DNA of 64,000 bases, from the NCBI GenBank assembly GCA_022478985.1, contig JAKSZP010013286.1, forward strand, positions 102,668 to 166,667. The letters are read 5' to 3'. The notes below the pieces were generated by a model. It had not been told where the DNA came from. It saw only the letters and a list, made by a program, of their open reading frames with translations, and did not search any database. Origin of the DNA: Massospora cicadina (taxonomy: Eukaryota; Entomophthoromycota; Entomophthoromycetes; Entomophthorales; Entomophthoraceae). Below, in pieces: positions 33,071-45,018 of this stretch (position 1 is the stretch's first letter; the number at the start of each line of letters is the position of its first letter). A program made the translations under genes and the position numbers.

Positions 33071-34583
33071 TGCTTTCTGACAGACACTTTCAAAAGATAC
33101 CTGGTGAAGATGTAACTTCACTGAGATTAATATCCCATTGAATATATGTGAACACCAAAAGGTCCACTAAAATAATCAAAAGTTTATATATTTTGACTCA
33201 AATAAATGTGCCCAGTTCTAATAATAACTTCTATATGAAGTTACCTACCACCTTGCCAAAATCTCAATATCCTTGAGTAGGCTTTTACTAATCAGAAATA
33301 CATCTATTTATTAGACTTCTATATACCTGAAGATTGAACAAAATATCAGTAAAATTTATCGTTGAGCCAACATTGTTTTCACTATGTTAGGATGTGCTGA
33401 TACAACCCCACCTAATTATGTTAAATTTATGCGGTGGTTGATCACTGTAGGATGCAAACTAAACGCTTCTAAAGTGAGCAGGATGAAGCTAACGCTATTA
33501 TAAAGAAAAGATAAATTCAATCCATCGGAACACCAACGCGCCATCTCTAGTCCCCAGCGTTGGCACTACTTGTTGATTCAATATTAAAACAGTCGCCTAA
33601 TTATCTTGGCGTTTTCTCTAGTCCATAAAGCTGATAATCTACGCTTTTTTGACAACAAAGTTGAAGCAGCCACCCCTACTACCTTGGCGCCCAATCTAGA
33701 ATCCTTCACTAAAAATCACAGAGATAAACTTGGGCTTGCCGCAAATGACAAAATGGAAGTTACCAAAGCTGTTATTAAAGAAAATCTTTAGTTATAAAGC
33801 TATGACTGCGCCAGAACCTTCCAACTGTGAAATTATGGGTTAAACCAAACATCCCATTTTGGCTCAAATCTTCGATTCTGAATCTTTAGTCAAATTGCCT
33901 GGGAGATTTCCAGCTGATGTTGGCTTAGCACTAGGGTGTACCCTTCCCAAGCTATCATTTAGGATTAAAAGAGCCTAAAATTTGGTCTGAGGAGAGCTCC
34001 CCATAGGGAAAATTTAAAAAATTGAGTCCATGCTATTATAAACTTCATTTTGGATTTTTCTGTTTCCTTGACCATTTTAATATTCATGCCTTGCCTGGAT
34101 TTCTGTAGCGCAACAAGGTTTTGTCACATGAACAAAACCTTGAGATTTTTGGAGCATCAGCTCTCCCCAGTTGCTTTATTCTTTTCTTGTCAAATCCATA
34201 ATTTCAGAGAAAACTAGGAATCTCTTTGCTTGCCACTTATTATTTCTACTTTATAAAACAAATCACTGACTGACTGACGCACTGACTAACTAACATTTAG
34301 AATCTTTGAGTTTGGTAGGTTCAATCTAATTGGGTGAGTAAATGATAAATGGCGAATATTATCAAATATTTCACCAAATTGCTAACTAAAACTAAACAAA
34401 AATCAGTGGCAAAGTTTTAAGTAGATAGTCCTCTTACTTATTTGGCGCATATATGCGTCCAAAAAAAACGAGATTTACACATATTTATTAAAAAATTACA
34501 AATATCTATGTTATGGACAAGGGCCAATATAATCACAGAAAATATAGATGTCAGCTAGGAAATACTTGACACATTAAGGACCA
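33071..34583. other. AT-rich region, no identified gene
   Basis: One 61-codon frame (33606-33791, plus) and scattered readable segments occur, but nothing I can name. A short plus-strand string, G-C-K-L-N-A-S-K near 33.45 kb, is reminiscent of the segment after F-A-D-D in LINE RTs, but this is too weak for a call. Confidence 0.35.
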
Positions 34584-34600
34584 AAAACAGAAGATTTTTT
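34584..34600. repeat. Target-site duplication, left copy, of LINE L3
   Basis: AAAACAGAAGATTTTTT matches 39852-39868 at 16 of 17 positions. The leading A run could partly belong to the LINE tail. Confidence 0.7.
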
Positions 34601-34919
34601 AGCTTTTTCTTTCCCTTAATGATAACATTATTTACCATTATTCAATTTGAACACAAAATTTGATAATCACACAGGAGAGATGGGATATTTCAGAAAATCA
34701 CAATTAAACTGGGTGAAAGCCATATCAGGCAATAGGTAAAATGGTGCGCCAAATGTCATGAAATGCCCTGGAGGGGGACCATGAATCAATGCCATCAAGA
34801 AACCACAAACTCAGACACCATCCTGGTTTGTGGAGTTCACCACTATACAAAACTTGTACATGAAAATCCAGTATTCTTAACCCCTATCAAAGGTAGATCA
34901 CAGGCTCTGACTTTTCCTA

Positions 34920-35870
34920 GGGGCTGATTCTCCAACTTTGTGGGAGAAAGTGGGTGAGGCACAGGCCTCCCTTTTCCCCTATGAGGTGTACATTACCACT
35001 CATACCATCCGCCTTGGTTAGATCGATGTGGGCTTTGAAACTGAAGAAGATGCAGATGCTGACGCAAAAATCTGCATCAAAATTTGCTCTACCCAAGGGC
35101 AAACGAATTGTGTGCACTGCATGCACCAAATGGAACAAAGTGAACACTTTGTTCATCTCCTTCAACTTGCTCCCTACCAATCTTCCCCACAAGGTAATTA
35201 AGTAGGAGCTCCAACTTTGACTTGCCATCTATGGAGAAATTAAACAATTTAAACTACAGCAGTTTCACTTGATGCCAAACCTATGCTCAGGAAAGGAAAT
35301 TGCTGTGATCAACCTGAACTCTGAGGTGGTTGAGGACCTTACAAATTCCATGAACTGCGTGTTTCACCTCCCTGATGGTGAGTGCCATAGGTATTTTGCG
35401 TCACACCAGAAAGCGCACCGCCTATCTGCAACCACTACAGCGCATTGGGGCACAAGAAACATGCATGTTTCGTGAATGAGGGCATTTTGGCCCCAGACTT
35501 CTGTGACAACACCATGGATGAAGATGACAAAGACTTTGCCAAAATAGTCAACACCATCTACACCTTCCTCTGGGGAGAGGATGAGATATACATCCTCATA
35601 GTCCCAGTATCACCCAAAATATGTAAAATGGTACAGAAGGCCCACAAGCGCGCAGCAGCCAAGGCTGAATCACTTGCAGCCTCCTAATCAACCCTGGCCA
35701 AATTCAGGAGGACATAGAGGAAATCAACCAAGCCAACCAATCAGAGCAGAAAGCCCAAGCTGAGGAGGACATAGAGGAAATCAATCAAGACACTTAATCA
35801 GAGCAAAATGCCCAAGCTGAAAATTTTCTCAACAATTTGACTGAATCACCACTTGTATCAATCAAGTAAA
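34920..35870 (+). pseudogene. LINE L3 ORF1, decayed
   Basis: Readable pieces in changing frames: V-G-F-E-T-E-E-D-A-D-A-D-A-K (35.03 kb), L-A-I-Y-G-E-I-K-Q-F and L-M-P-N-L-C-S-G-K-E-I-A-V-I (35.27 kb), and a broken zinc knuckle C-N-H-Y-S-A-L-G-H-K-K-H-A-C (35.43-35.47 kb) in which the second Cys is Tyr. The order and sequence follow ORF1 of L1 and L2. A repeated Gln/Glu-rich stretch follows (about 35.70-35.83 kb). Confidence 0.75.
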
Positions 35871-36180
35871 CTTGGCATGACAATTCAGCTCGATATGGGT
35901 GAAACTGTGGGACCCACATCTACAAATTTGAACCCCACAACCATAAAAACAATCTTCACACCGCACTGGACCACCATGAGCCACAAGCGAAGAGATCCGG
36001 CTCAAACCCTAAAAACTGCAAGACCCACATGAAATTGGCACAGGGTAAGGAATTGGAAGATGACGCAGAGTGGACTGGCTCAGTGACATGGAGAAGGTAC
36101 CAGAATATGGGCGCTGGGTTTGGGCCAGGTGGCCCTCCCAACTGCTCCTGAGGCTCCACGGGCACCTCAGTGTCAATAGG

Positions 36181-39100
36181 AATGTTAACATCGCAGGAGC
36201 CAGAACTCAAGCGTCCCAACCAAAAGCTGGAATTAATGTAAAAACCCCTGTGGATATTTTGGCCATCCAAGAAACCCACTGTCTACAGAGGAAGAGGTAT
36301 CCTGGTCAGACAGTGTCTAACCAGCCCTATCAGTATGGAGGTCTTACTGTGTTGGTCATCCTAAATAACAAAAAATTAAAAATACTAACTCCTCTTCATA
36401 TCTGCATGGCCGTGTTCTGGTAGCAATGATCACATGCCAAGAGGATACAATCTTGGAAGCTTGCATCTATGCACTGCGAACTGCAGCTGAGAGGAAACAA
36501 TTCATCAAAACCATCCCAACACTCACCCTCCCACCAGATACTATCCTGTTGGGCGACTTCAACGGATGGGTTAACCCCAACATGGACTGATGACCTAACT
36601 TCAAGAGATACCCCCCAGGGCACATCGAATTTCATACAATGAAGGCATCCCTTGGCCTACACAATACTCTCCCCCTGGGTCACCACTCCTTCCCCACATG
36701 ACCCACCCCAACATACGTGAGGGATCGCTCATCTCAATGAGCCGCATCAACTTCATCCTCACCCCAAAAACCTACCGCTCAAACATCTCCAACTTCCCAA
36801 TAAAAATATTCATTTCTACAACCACCATCTCGTTTCAATGAAGCTTTTTCCAACCCAAACTCCCACACAGACGTCGACCTGGAAGAAGCTACACCTGAAA
36901 AACATAAAATTGCTTGAAATATCTGCATGGTTGAACATGAGGCCATAAACCCAAAATTTGCAACCTCATTGATGTCAGATCCCATTGAAACCTGGGTAAA
37001 TTACAAAGCCAACCTAATAAAATAAAACTCACCATATTGCCTCGCATAAGTACACCGCTGATACAGCAACAACAAGTCACCTTGATGGAACTGGACCACA
37101 TCGAGCTCAACACTCCAAAGTACAGCTATAGTTTCAATTGGGGGCACAAATGGGTGTAAATATTCGCCCACCTAAACGCTCTCATCTTTGAACACCAGCA
37201 CAGAATCAAAGTATCAAGAAAAGGTAAGTTTATTAAAGAAGGCAAAACCTGCTTGACATACTTCTTCCACCAATTCCACTCCTGCGGCAACCAGCCCATG
37301 TGCACACAGGTACACAAAGATGATGGCACAGTAGCAACTGCACCAGCGGAGGTTAAGGCGGAAGTACACCGCTACTACGCTGAACTATACCGTGACACCC
37401 CAACTGACCCCCAAAAAATGAAAAAATTTATACAAAATGCAGGAAACAGAGCACACCTCTAGACTACAACCTCCTAAGCCTAACAACACAGGAGGAGCTC
37501 TGTGACACAGTCCGCGCTGCACTACGTAGGAAATGCTCAGGGCCTGAAGGGATACCCTACGATTTTTATAAAAAATATTTCAATAAAATCGCCCCCTCCT
37601 CTTGCCATCAATGAACCAGTGCCTGCTGAAGACACATCTCTTACCTGGCGGCCAGGACCCCTATTTCATAACCCTGTTTAAGAAGGGTGACAAACTGGAC
37701 CTGGCCAACTGGCGCCCAATTGCGCTCTCTAACACAGATATAAAGCTACTTACAAAATTTTTAGCATCCAGATTAGGGACACTAGACTCTAAGGCCCAAT
37801 CACCCAATTAATTTGATTTCACACCAGTGCGCTCCATCTAGTTTAATATACACACCATCGCCAATATATGCCAATCCAAAGCAACTGGAGCCCTGATATT
37901 CCTTGACCAGGAGAAGGCATATAACCGCGTTAGCTGGCCATACTTGAAGGAATGCCTAAGCGCCTTCAAACTCACATGAAGATTCATAAACTGGACGATG
38001 TTCTTTACAGTATCTGCATCAATGGATGTATGCGCCCTGGCTCCTAACTAACAAGATCACACCACACAGAGGGCGAAAACAAGAGGACCCCCTCAGCCCA
38101 CTGCTATATAACTTCAGTATTGATTCACTCCTTCGCGTCGCTGACTCACACCTTATGGGCATAACCACATAAGGCCAACCAATAGTCAAGATACTAGCTT
38201 TTGCGGATGACTATGTGACAGGTATAGCTAACAACAATGATGCCCAACAGCTGGAATGCACCCTAGAGGAATATTTCATTGTGTGCAACGCGTCACTCTC
38301 AGAAGGAAAATGGAAATAATCCTCCTAGGCAAGTACACTAACAAATGGGCCATAACACCCAAAGCTCACGGCCCCCACGAAGAAAAAACTCACTCATCCT
38401 ACCCTTTGCATCACCTCCTTCAACCAACCCTGTCCGCCACCTTTGGATATGGCTGGAAAGAGGAGGGTATGTCAATGAGACAATCTGAGAATAATCTACT
38501 CAACAGGTGTCCAATCGCGTCATTTCCCTCAAGGGAAGATCTCAGGTCTAACGGGGCAAGTAACAATGGCCAACTCATTTATCCTCTCAATGTTGTGGTT
38601 CCCCACCCATGTAATCTCCTTCTCACCTACATTCATATCCTCAATCTGCACTTATCCAGACATGGCTTTGGCCTCAGTCTCAGCCACCTGTACAGGTGGA
38701 AATACTCTTTGGCCCATGCTCCAGAGGATGCATGGCCTATTAGACTTTGAGGTCCACGCCAACCGCATATTGGGCACCTGGATAGAGGAAATCCTAGCCC
38801 CAGAGCTCCCACAACAACACGGGTCTAAAGTGGCTAGGGCCAACTTTGCACAGGCGCGCATACTATCTAAACCACACTACCCATCCAGCCTGCTTACATA
38901 CCTTGCAAACCGCCCCAATGCAGCAGGCGCACATGGAACCCCTTTACTTCAAACGCCTCCTCCACATCATTTGGCACATAGGGTGTACCAGCACTCTCAC
39001 AGGCACTAGTCAGGGAAGGGAAAGCCCAGATCTCACTTCACGCTAAGGAAACCAAAGGATCACCCCAGAGGGACGCACATGATGTGGCCCCATTCATTGC

Positions 39101-39763
39101 AAGAATTGATTACCTGGATGCTTTAGACATCCCATACAATCTCACAACACAGAAGGCAATATGGAGGCTAGCATATCATCCGCTCCTCCAACCAAGGGTA
39201 AGAGCTAACACCTGGCATTGCCTCAGAAGAACCTACAGAACATCATATCACTCCAACTTTCTTCATTAAGCATGCACAGTGTGTAGAGGGGATGGCACCC
39301 TGCATCGCCGCCTCAAAGCATGCTCCTATCTAGAGCCATATGGCAGGAAGTTGCGCGCCTTTTAAGAGCCCAAAATGACCAGGAGCTGTCAATCTCCAGA
39401 AGCCTCCTTGCACTCCAACCTGAATCCCTGGTACCACCCACACTCCGCTCCCTGATAGTCACCATTTCACTGTGGACAATCCACACCGTAGCACTCAGTG
39501 CCTTCAAGGGAACTATACCATTATCCATGGGACAATCAGCAGATTTCACCTACAACTACTGGAACACTTTCAAGCCTGGTTCTATGGATACATGAGGCTG
39601 AAGCAACTTGTTGAATCATGGCTTTCAGTCTGGTTTCTGCATATGGACCCCTTCCTCCACACCTGCTCCATAATAGGGGGAAACCCCTTCAGAGTAAGGC
39701 ATTCAACCCCCCTATACCTGGCGGTACTGGCTGGCAACAGGGGTATCTCGTCTACTCTGTGAT
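36181..39763 (+). pseudogene. LINE L3 ORF2, decayed
   Basis: Endonuclease part: N-I-A-G-A near 36.19 kb, V-D-I-L-A-I-Q-E-T-H (36.25 kb) and L-L-G-D-F-N-G-W (36.55 kb), then broken frame. RT part: R-K-C-S-G-P-E-G-I-P-Y-D-F-Y (37.53 kb), L-P-G-G-Q-D, L-A-N-W-R-P-I-A-L-S-N-T-D (37.7 kb) and an intact catalytic F-A-D-D at about 38.20 kb. The C-terminal part keeps C-T-V-C-R-G-D-G-T-L-H-R-R-L-K-A-C (39.27-39.33 kb) with the knuckle His lost. The end D-P-F-L-H-T-C-S-I-I matches L1. No complete frame survives. Confidence 0.85.
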
Positions 39764-39801
39764 GCCTAAATCTCGCTGTACTTCACCTCCCCTCTATCCC
39801 A

Positions 39802-39851
39802 TTACATATATCGGTATTGTCCATCCCTTGGTCAGCTTACCTTGATTAAAT
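39802..39851 (+). repeat. LINE L3 3' tail
   Basis: GGTATTGTCCATCCCTTGGT, then CAGCTTACCTTGATTAAATA. It is the autonomous counterpart of the tails at 3933-3985 (minus), 32575-32623 (plus) and 54640-54700 (minus). Confidence 0.8.
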
Positions 39852-39868
39852 AAAACAGAGGATTTTTT
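39852..39868. repeat. Target-site duplication, right copy, of LINE L3
   Basis: AAAACAGAGGATTTTTT, one transition different from 34584-34600. Confidence 0.7.
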
Positions 39869-40131
39869 TGAAAACTATTTAAAGGGTTAAGTAAAGTTAG
39901 GATAATCAACTCATCAGTCACTTTGGCAGCAGCAAAGCTGTTAGTCTGAGTGGTTTGGGATTAAAACTTTCACAGCCTATAGTCTGTCAGTGTGAGCTTA
40001 TCATCTGATAAACTTAAAATACCATAGCAAAGCATGGTCATCTGGATGTTAGGTTTATATAAAATTAAAGCCTTCCTAAACTTGGTTCTTCTGATTATTA
40101 AAATACTTTTAGAAAGTTAAATAGAAGTTAA

Positions 40132-40425
40132 GGGAGGTTCCCCAGTGGTAGAGTATGGACTCTCTACCACTGCCTCCTGAGTTTGATCCCATTAGGTGAA
40201 CTTTGGGTAGGGGATGATTATGACTGTGTTGTCATTGCGCACCAATGCCCTAGACTGAGAGCAAATATCAAGGTGGTATATGGAGTTCCTGGACTATCAT
40301 ATGCCATTCGTGGAGGTCTGCTTGGTTTTATCCTCCTTTCCCATTCATTTAATTTCCCCTTAATTGGCGCAGTATCATCCCCAGGGTAGCCCACCTCAAA
40401 ATAAATTTTTTAAAAAATTAAAGTT
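40132..40425 (+). mobile_element. Second tRNA-derived SINE (SINE 2)
   Basis: Begins with a Gly/Glu-type tRNA-like head: box A-like GGTTCCCCAGTGGTAGAGT and box B-like GAGTTTGATCCC, spaced as in a tRNA. An unrelated body follows, ending ATCCCCAGGGTAGCCCACCT and an A/T-rich tail. The tail can be aligned with the end of LINE L2 (TCCCCTGGTTGGCCATCCTC). It differs from SINE 1 in head and body, so it is a separate family. No clear target duplication was found, so the ends are approximate. Confidence 0.65.
40138..40192 (+). promoter_or_regulatory. Internal Pol III promoter boxes of SINE 2
   Basis: Box A-like sequence at about 40136-40154 and box B-like GAGTTTGATCCC at 40179-40190. A C-to-T difference from GGTTCGA is visible, as in SINE 1. 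Confidence 0.55.
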
Positions 40426-42867
40426 GGGTTGAAGTTACTTAAGTATTTTGAAAGACATGTCACACAGAAAATGATTTGAAATATAGAGAGATGTTTTGTG
40501 AAGCAGTTTGGTGTTATTTAATTGACTTGATAGGTTTTTGTTTGGCTGAGTGGTTACAGCTTTTGGTTGAATAGATATACACAGTTTAGTTTTGAGGGGT
40601 AATTAGTTATTGGTTGATTTGATAAAATCAGGTTTAGTTTTGTGGTTGGTGGTTTATGGTTGATTTTATTGAGCAATTAGATTTGAGTGAGTGTTTATTG
40701 TAATCTATAATATAAAATCTAAATTAATAAATTTGGATCTTGAAATTCTATAAACACTGAAGAAAAGCATGGGTAATGAATGCTAGTATAAATTAAAATA
40801 AATTTCACTTTAGAATATGCATCCTCACTTAACTGTTATCCTTTTTCTGAATTTGAGATTTCCATTTTTAATAGGTTAAATTAAAGTTTTCATCATCCAA
40901 CTCCAACATCTTGCCTCATTGGTCCAACTTGGCTTTAACTTATTTTGAGGTCAATTAATGTCTCTAAATTTAAGTCATCTGGCAAACAAAATCTAGAGTT
41001 TCTTCTCATTATACTGATAAGATAAATGAAGCAAGAAAAACTGACTGCCTTGCTTCTCTGTTTTCCAACGCCAAAGCTAACAACTGCTTGAATAGGCCAG
41101 CCAAACCAAATGGTTTAAAGCCTAATTTTGTTATCCTTAGCTGAGACTACTGATAATCCCAACAATTCACTCAGGTTAGCTGAGCTGAGTGCCCTCAAGA
41201 CCTAATCATTCTTTATCAATTATTTTATATTTAAACCTTTTTTTTCTTTATTATTTATTTTTACTAACGTTTTAGGATTTCCTTCTGACTTCAAAGAATT
41301 AATACTCAATGAATGAAATAAATAAAATTCAAATGTTATATGAAGTTGCCACCCAACCACTTTTTTAAAATTTATGCAAAACATGCTCTTAATCTGCTAC
41401 CCTCGATACATTAGTAAACCCCAGAAACCAAATTACCTTCCAGTTGCTAATTAAACAGTTTATCTGTCACCTACACAGATTCCTTTATAATGCTCAATTC
41501 TGGGACTAAATCAGTTATGAACTTTTAATTACCATTTTGAATTTATGTGGGGCCAAAATTAAATATTCTCAATTCATGTTGACTGGACCATACAGCTTAG
41601 ATAATTTCCCTTTGCCATCTTGACTCTTGCTTTGGATTATTTAATTAAAAAACCTTAATGTTATTTACTAAATTTAATATAAATTGGCAGCAAGCTATCA
41701 AAACATACCTAGTTTATCTGCCACCTAAAATCAACATATGCCTAGAGAATTTTAATGGCCAGGCTAATTTTATAAACACTAAATGTTTAACCACAACTAG
41801 CTGCTGCCATTTTAAAACCAGCCTACCTGATATAAACCTTGATGTTATGGCCTGACCTCTTGTTACCAAGCCTTACTTTTCCCGCAAACTCACCCCAAAG
41901 TTCCTGAGGAGGATGCCAAGGCTTCTCCCTGAGACCAATCGTTCCCTCTATCCTTGAATCTGCCTTTGTATTTGACTTCAGTTTTAGTTGAAGATAACCA
42001 TACGTTGCTTTATGAAGTTTTGTTGTCAGAAGTTGAATTCATTCCCTTTACTAAATCATTGCTCCCAATTTTCCAGAAGGTTTAAGTGCTGGCTACGCTC
42101 CTCTGTTCCTTTTTTAGCACTAGTGGTGCATAACCCAAAAGAGGAGCTGCCACACATCTTTATTTGCAAATGGTCTAAACAAAGGCATTATCATAAATAA
42201 AAAATTTCTAATATGGCACCTCAGCTAACATCTTTGGAAGCCTTATCATAAGGTAATGAATCTTTGGGGAAACTTTTGTCTGTCGCTCACTTTAGCTGGT
42301 GGACCATGGCGGACAACATTGGGGTAAGAGCATCAGCAACATGTGGCATAAGGAGTTATAATTTTGGGGTTTCTTTGTTGATGAGGCCAGCAGTGACCAC
42401 TGCCTCAACGTATTGAGTAAGTTTATGACGTTCCTATGTTCCTTATCTACTTCAATTCTCAAGATAGTGCTATTGATTTTCTTGGAAGAACGTGTAACTC
42501 TTTGTGAATTGCAACGCCAAACTCTTTGTAAAACTAAGCTTAAATCAATTATTTTTTATCCTCATAATAAGCCTTTTATCCCAATGCCAAAACTGATGTT
42601 TCCAATTTAAAAAAGGTGGACTATCCAAAACTTAGGATCCTTGCCTCTTCAAAATTAAATTTCTCCAGAAAATTGAACTTTATGAGATACTCTATCCTAA
42701 CATTTACTGCCTATAGATTATGAGACTGTGTCCTAACTTTTACTTGCTGGGCTGACACCTAACCCAACTACCTTGGGTTAATACTTCCTAACAATGGTGG
42801 TTTGGGACCCTAATGATGCTGTACACCTTGTTAAAATCATTAACACCCCAAGATAAGGCTTATAGGG
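40426..42867. other. AT-rich region, no identified gene
   Basis: Several short plus-strand frames (41658-41855, 41988-42200, 42413-42610) without recognisable domains. The plus strand between 41.0 and 42.2 kb reads in longer broken segments, as a decayed retroelement would, but no motif is firm enough to name. Confidence 0.35.
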
Positions 42868-43575
42868 GAAGTGTCAGTATGTGCCCTCATGTGTGTGAAG
42901 CCTAATCCTTGGGATTTTGAGGCAAATATTTAATTAAGCACTCAAAGCCCAAATTGACTTATTTTTATCTATTAATCAATGCCTTAATGGGCTTATGGCC
43001 CAAATCTGATATTGATATATTAATTTAAATACATCAAATTACTTAGAAGGCTTAATTTTCTTTGTTAAAATAATTAAAATTAAATTCCTATTTAAATTCT
43101 CTATTAAATCAATCTTATTAGACTGATATCGCATAGCTCCACTATTATTTTTCAATGTAGGAATTGGAACCCTAATTTCAGCTTATCACTCTTTATCCCT
43201 AATTATGCCTTATCACATGATCACCTTTATCTGTTGCATACTTCCTTTTAACCTGTAAAAGATCTAGGATAGAGAATCCTGATCTATACCCAGGGTATGC
43301 GCAGTTATGATGTTTTAATATCTTCACCAAGAGCCTAACCCTTGAATACTATAAATATTCCAATCATTGGCTAAATAAAATACTATTGATTTACCTATCT
43401 TTTGTTATTTTGATGTTAGAAGGCATTGATTACTGTCTTAGCAGAAGAAAATTCTCATTAAGAAGAGCCAGTGAGCTAATATTTAAAGTGACAAAATTAT
43501 CAATAGGAATCCACTGGTGATTTTTGACTCATAATTGTCTAGCTTTCAAAGGACTACTATCCAACTAAGTAACAA
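42868..43575. repeat. AT-rich repeat 'D', copy 2 (uninterrupted)
   Basis: Starts TGTCAGTATG and aligns with 30437-30716 plus 32624-33070. The OLE-A insertion point is intact here (ATTTTTCAATGTAGG, 43147-43161), giving a natural empty site. It may be a solo LTR of about 0.7 kb, but its ends are not certain. Confidence 0.7.
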
Positions 43576-43582
43576 ATCCCAA

Positions 43583-43760
43583 AAGAAGGACCAAGGTTGC
43601 TGATAGAAATTTAATCCATCTTCAATAACTTCATATAAAATGTGGGTTGTGAGGCAAAAAAATCTTGTTTGACCCCTTTATCTGAGTATTAATTAAGTAT
43701 ATTATTTTGGTAATACAAACTGGTGGTTGCTCAAACCAAATACAACTTTGACAAAACTCT
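43583..43760. repeat. Copy of the inner end of the G0 LTR
   Basis: CCAAGGTTGCTG at its start and ACTTCATATAAAATGTGGG match 12090-12246 at the inner end of the G0 3' LTR. Repeat D lies directly before it, whereas in the G0 3' LTR it follows the upstream LTR sequence without repeat D. Confidence 0.6.
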
Positions 43761-44089
43761 GATGGGCAGAAATAAATGATTTTCCAAAGAGTTCTCTTCT
43801 TCTGAAGCTTGTACAATGGAGTGGATACCTTACTGAAGTTTTAGATAAAGGCTCATTATATTCACAGGCTTTAGAAAACTAGGAGTTTATTTCCATTTTT
43901 AGGACTAACCATGTGGACTTCACTATTACCTTAGAGGAGTCGGTGAACTTTCCTTCTGAGAGATATAATGTGTCATAGAAGCTTCAGCTTCTTAGAGCAG
44001 AACATTAAATTAAATTCATTAATTATAAGTTTTTCTTCTTTAATCCTTTGGAGTACTATACCTAGGTTCTGGGGGTGTTGTTGGAAATT

Positions 44090-44585
44090 GGCGGAAAAGT
44101 TAGTTATATCATAAAGGTAGATAGTTACACATCAATTTTTAATTTTCTAAAAATTTCATCCATAACCTTTTTGAAAGGCTCTAGGAGCTCCAGTGAGCCT
44201 GAAAGGCTTTGAGTGTTATGAGTTGCACAGATTTAGTGACCAATGCTGTTTTTGAAATGTATTCTTCTTCCATCACCAGTTAGTAGTACCCAAAGAACAT
44301 ATCAATGTTGGTAAAATATTTTATAACCCCTATGACATTAAAATATAAGTTATTAGTGGCATTGGGTATGCATTTTGCTTTGTTACTCAATTTAGGTGAT
44401 TGTAGTCAAAGCACAACAAACTTATTTTTTCTTGGAAACAAAAAAGATTGGGAATGCTCATGGAGACTGTGAAGGACGGATGAGGTTGCTGTCCAACCCC
44501 CTTTTGATTTTCTTTAATAGATTTTTTGAGCTTGAGGCAGGCATTAGGACCATTTGACATTGGGGTTAGCGTCAGCAACATCAAT
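44090..44585 (-). pseudogene. Decayed Ty3/gypsy reverse transcriptase
   Basis: On the minus strand, C-F-D-Y-N-H-L-N (D-Y-R-x-L-N), A-Y-P-M-P-L-I, K-P-F-R-L-T-G-A-P-R-A-F-Q-K (P-F-G-L-T-N-A-P-A-T-F-Q-R) and Y-L-Y-D-I-T-N-F-S (Y-L-D-D-I-L-I-F-S) occur in the right order. The catalytic D-D is lost (Y-D). It is not the same family as gypsy-2/3, whose RT is at 50.2-50.9 kb, and LINE L2 truncates it or lies next to it on the right. Confidence 0.7.
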
Positions 44586-45018
44586 ATGGTTTGTGCCCAG
44601 GGTCAAGAGGGGAACATCACTAGAGTTGAGGAAAAAAGCATATTGAATTGTTTGAGGAGCTGCTTTTTCCTCTTATGATGATCATTTAAATGAGTTAAAA
44701 CATTAATCTTTTTGTATAAATTACCACACAAATGTCGTAAAGTTGCATGGGGTCGTCAGCTTACTTCTCCAAAATATCATAAGTAACTTTCAGAAGCTTC
44801 ATTCCCTTTTTCTGATTGTATTTTTATTTGTATGAGGATGGCCAACCAGGGGACAGACACATCCGATATGTAGGAGAAAGAAGAGGCGGAGAAAACAGAA
44901 GCGGGAAAAGAGAGCAAAGCAATTAAAGATAACTCAGAATATGACATGGCACACTTTGGTGTGGCTGGGGGGCCACGGGCGGTGGGTGACTAGACCTTGG
45001 GTGGTATGGCGACCCTGG

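Larger units (their letters stand above)
34601..39851 (+). mobile_element. Full-length, decayed LINE L3
   Basis: A 5.25-kb plus-strand LINE with the same plan as L1: ORF1, ORF2 (endonuclease, RT, C-terminal region), 3' tail TATTGTCCATCCCTTGGTCA, then GCTTACCTTGATTAAATAAA. A 17-bp duplication (16/17) flanks it. Both ORFs carry many stops and shifts, so it is older than L1. Its tail is the closest of the three LINEs to those of SINE 1 and the ORF1-only elements, so an L3-type LINE is the best candidate for their source of RT. Confidence 0.85.

Noticed and set aside
40132..40195. A functional plus-strand tRNA gene
   Set aside because: The acceptor stem does not close and the sequence continues into a repeated body and A/T-rich tail. 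SINE head preferred.
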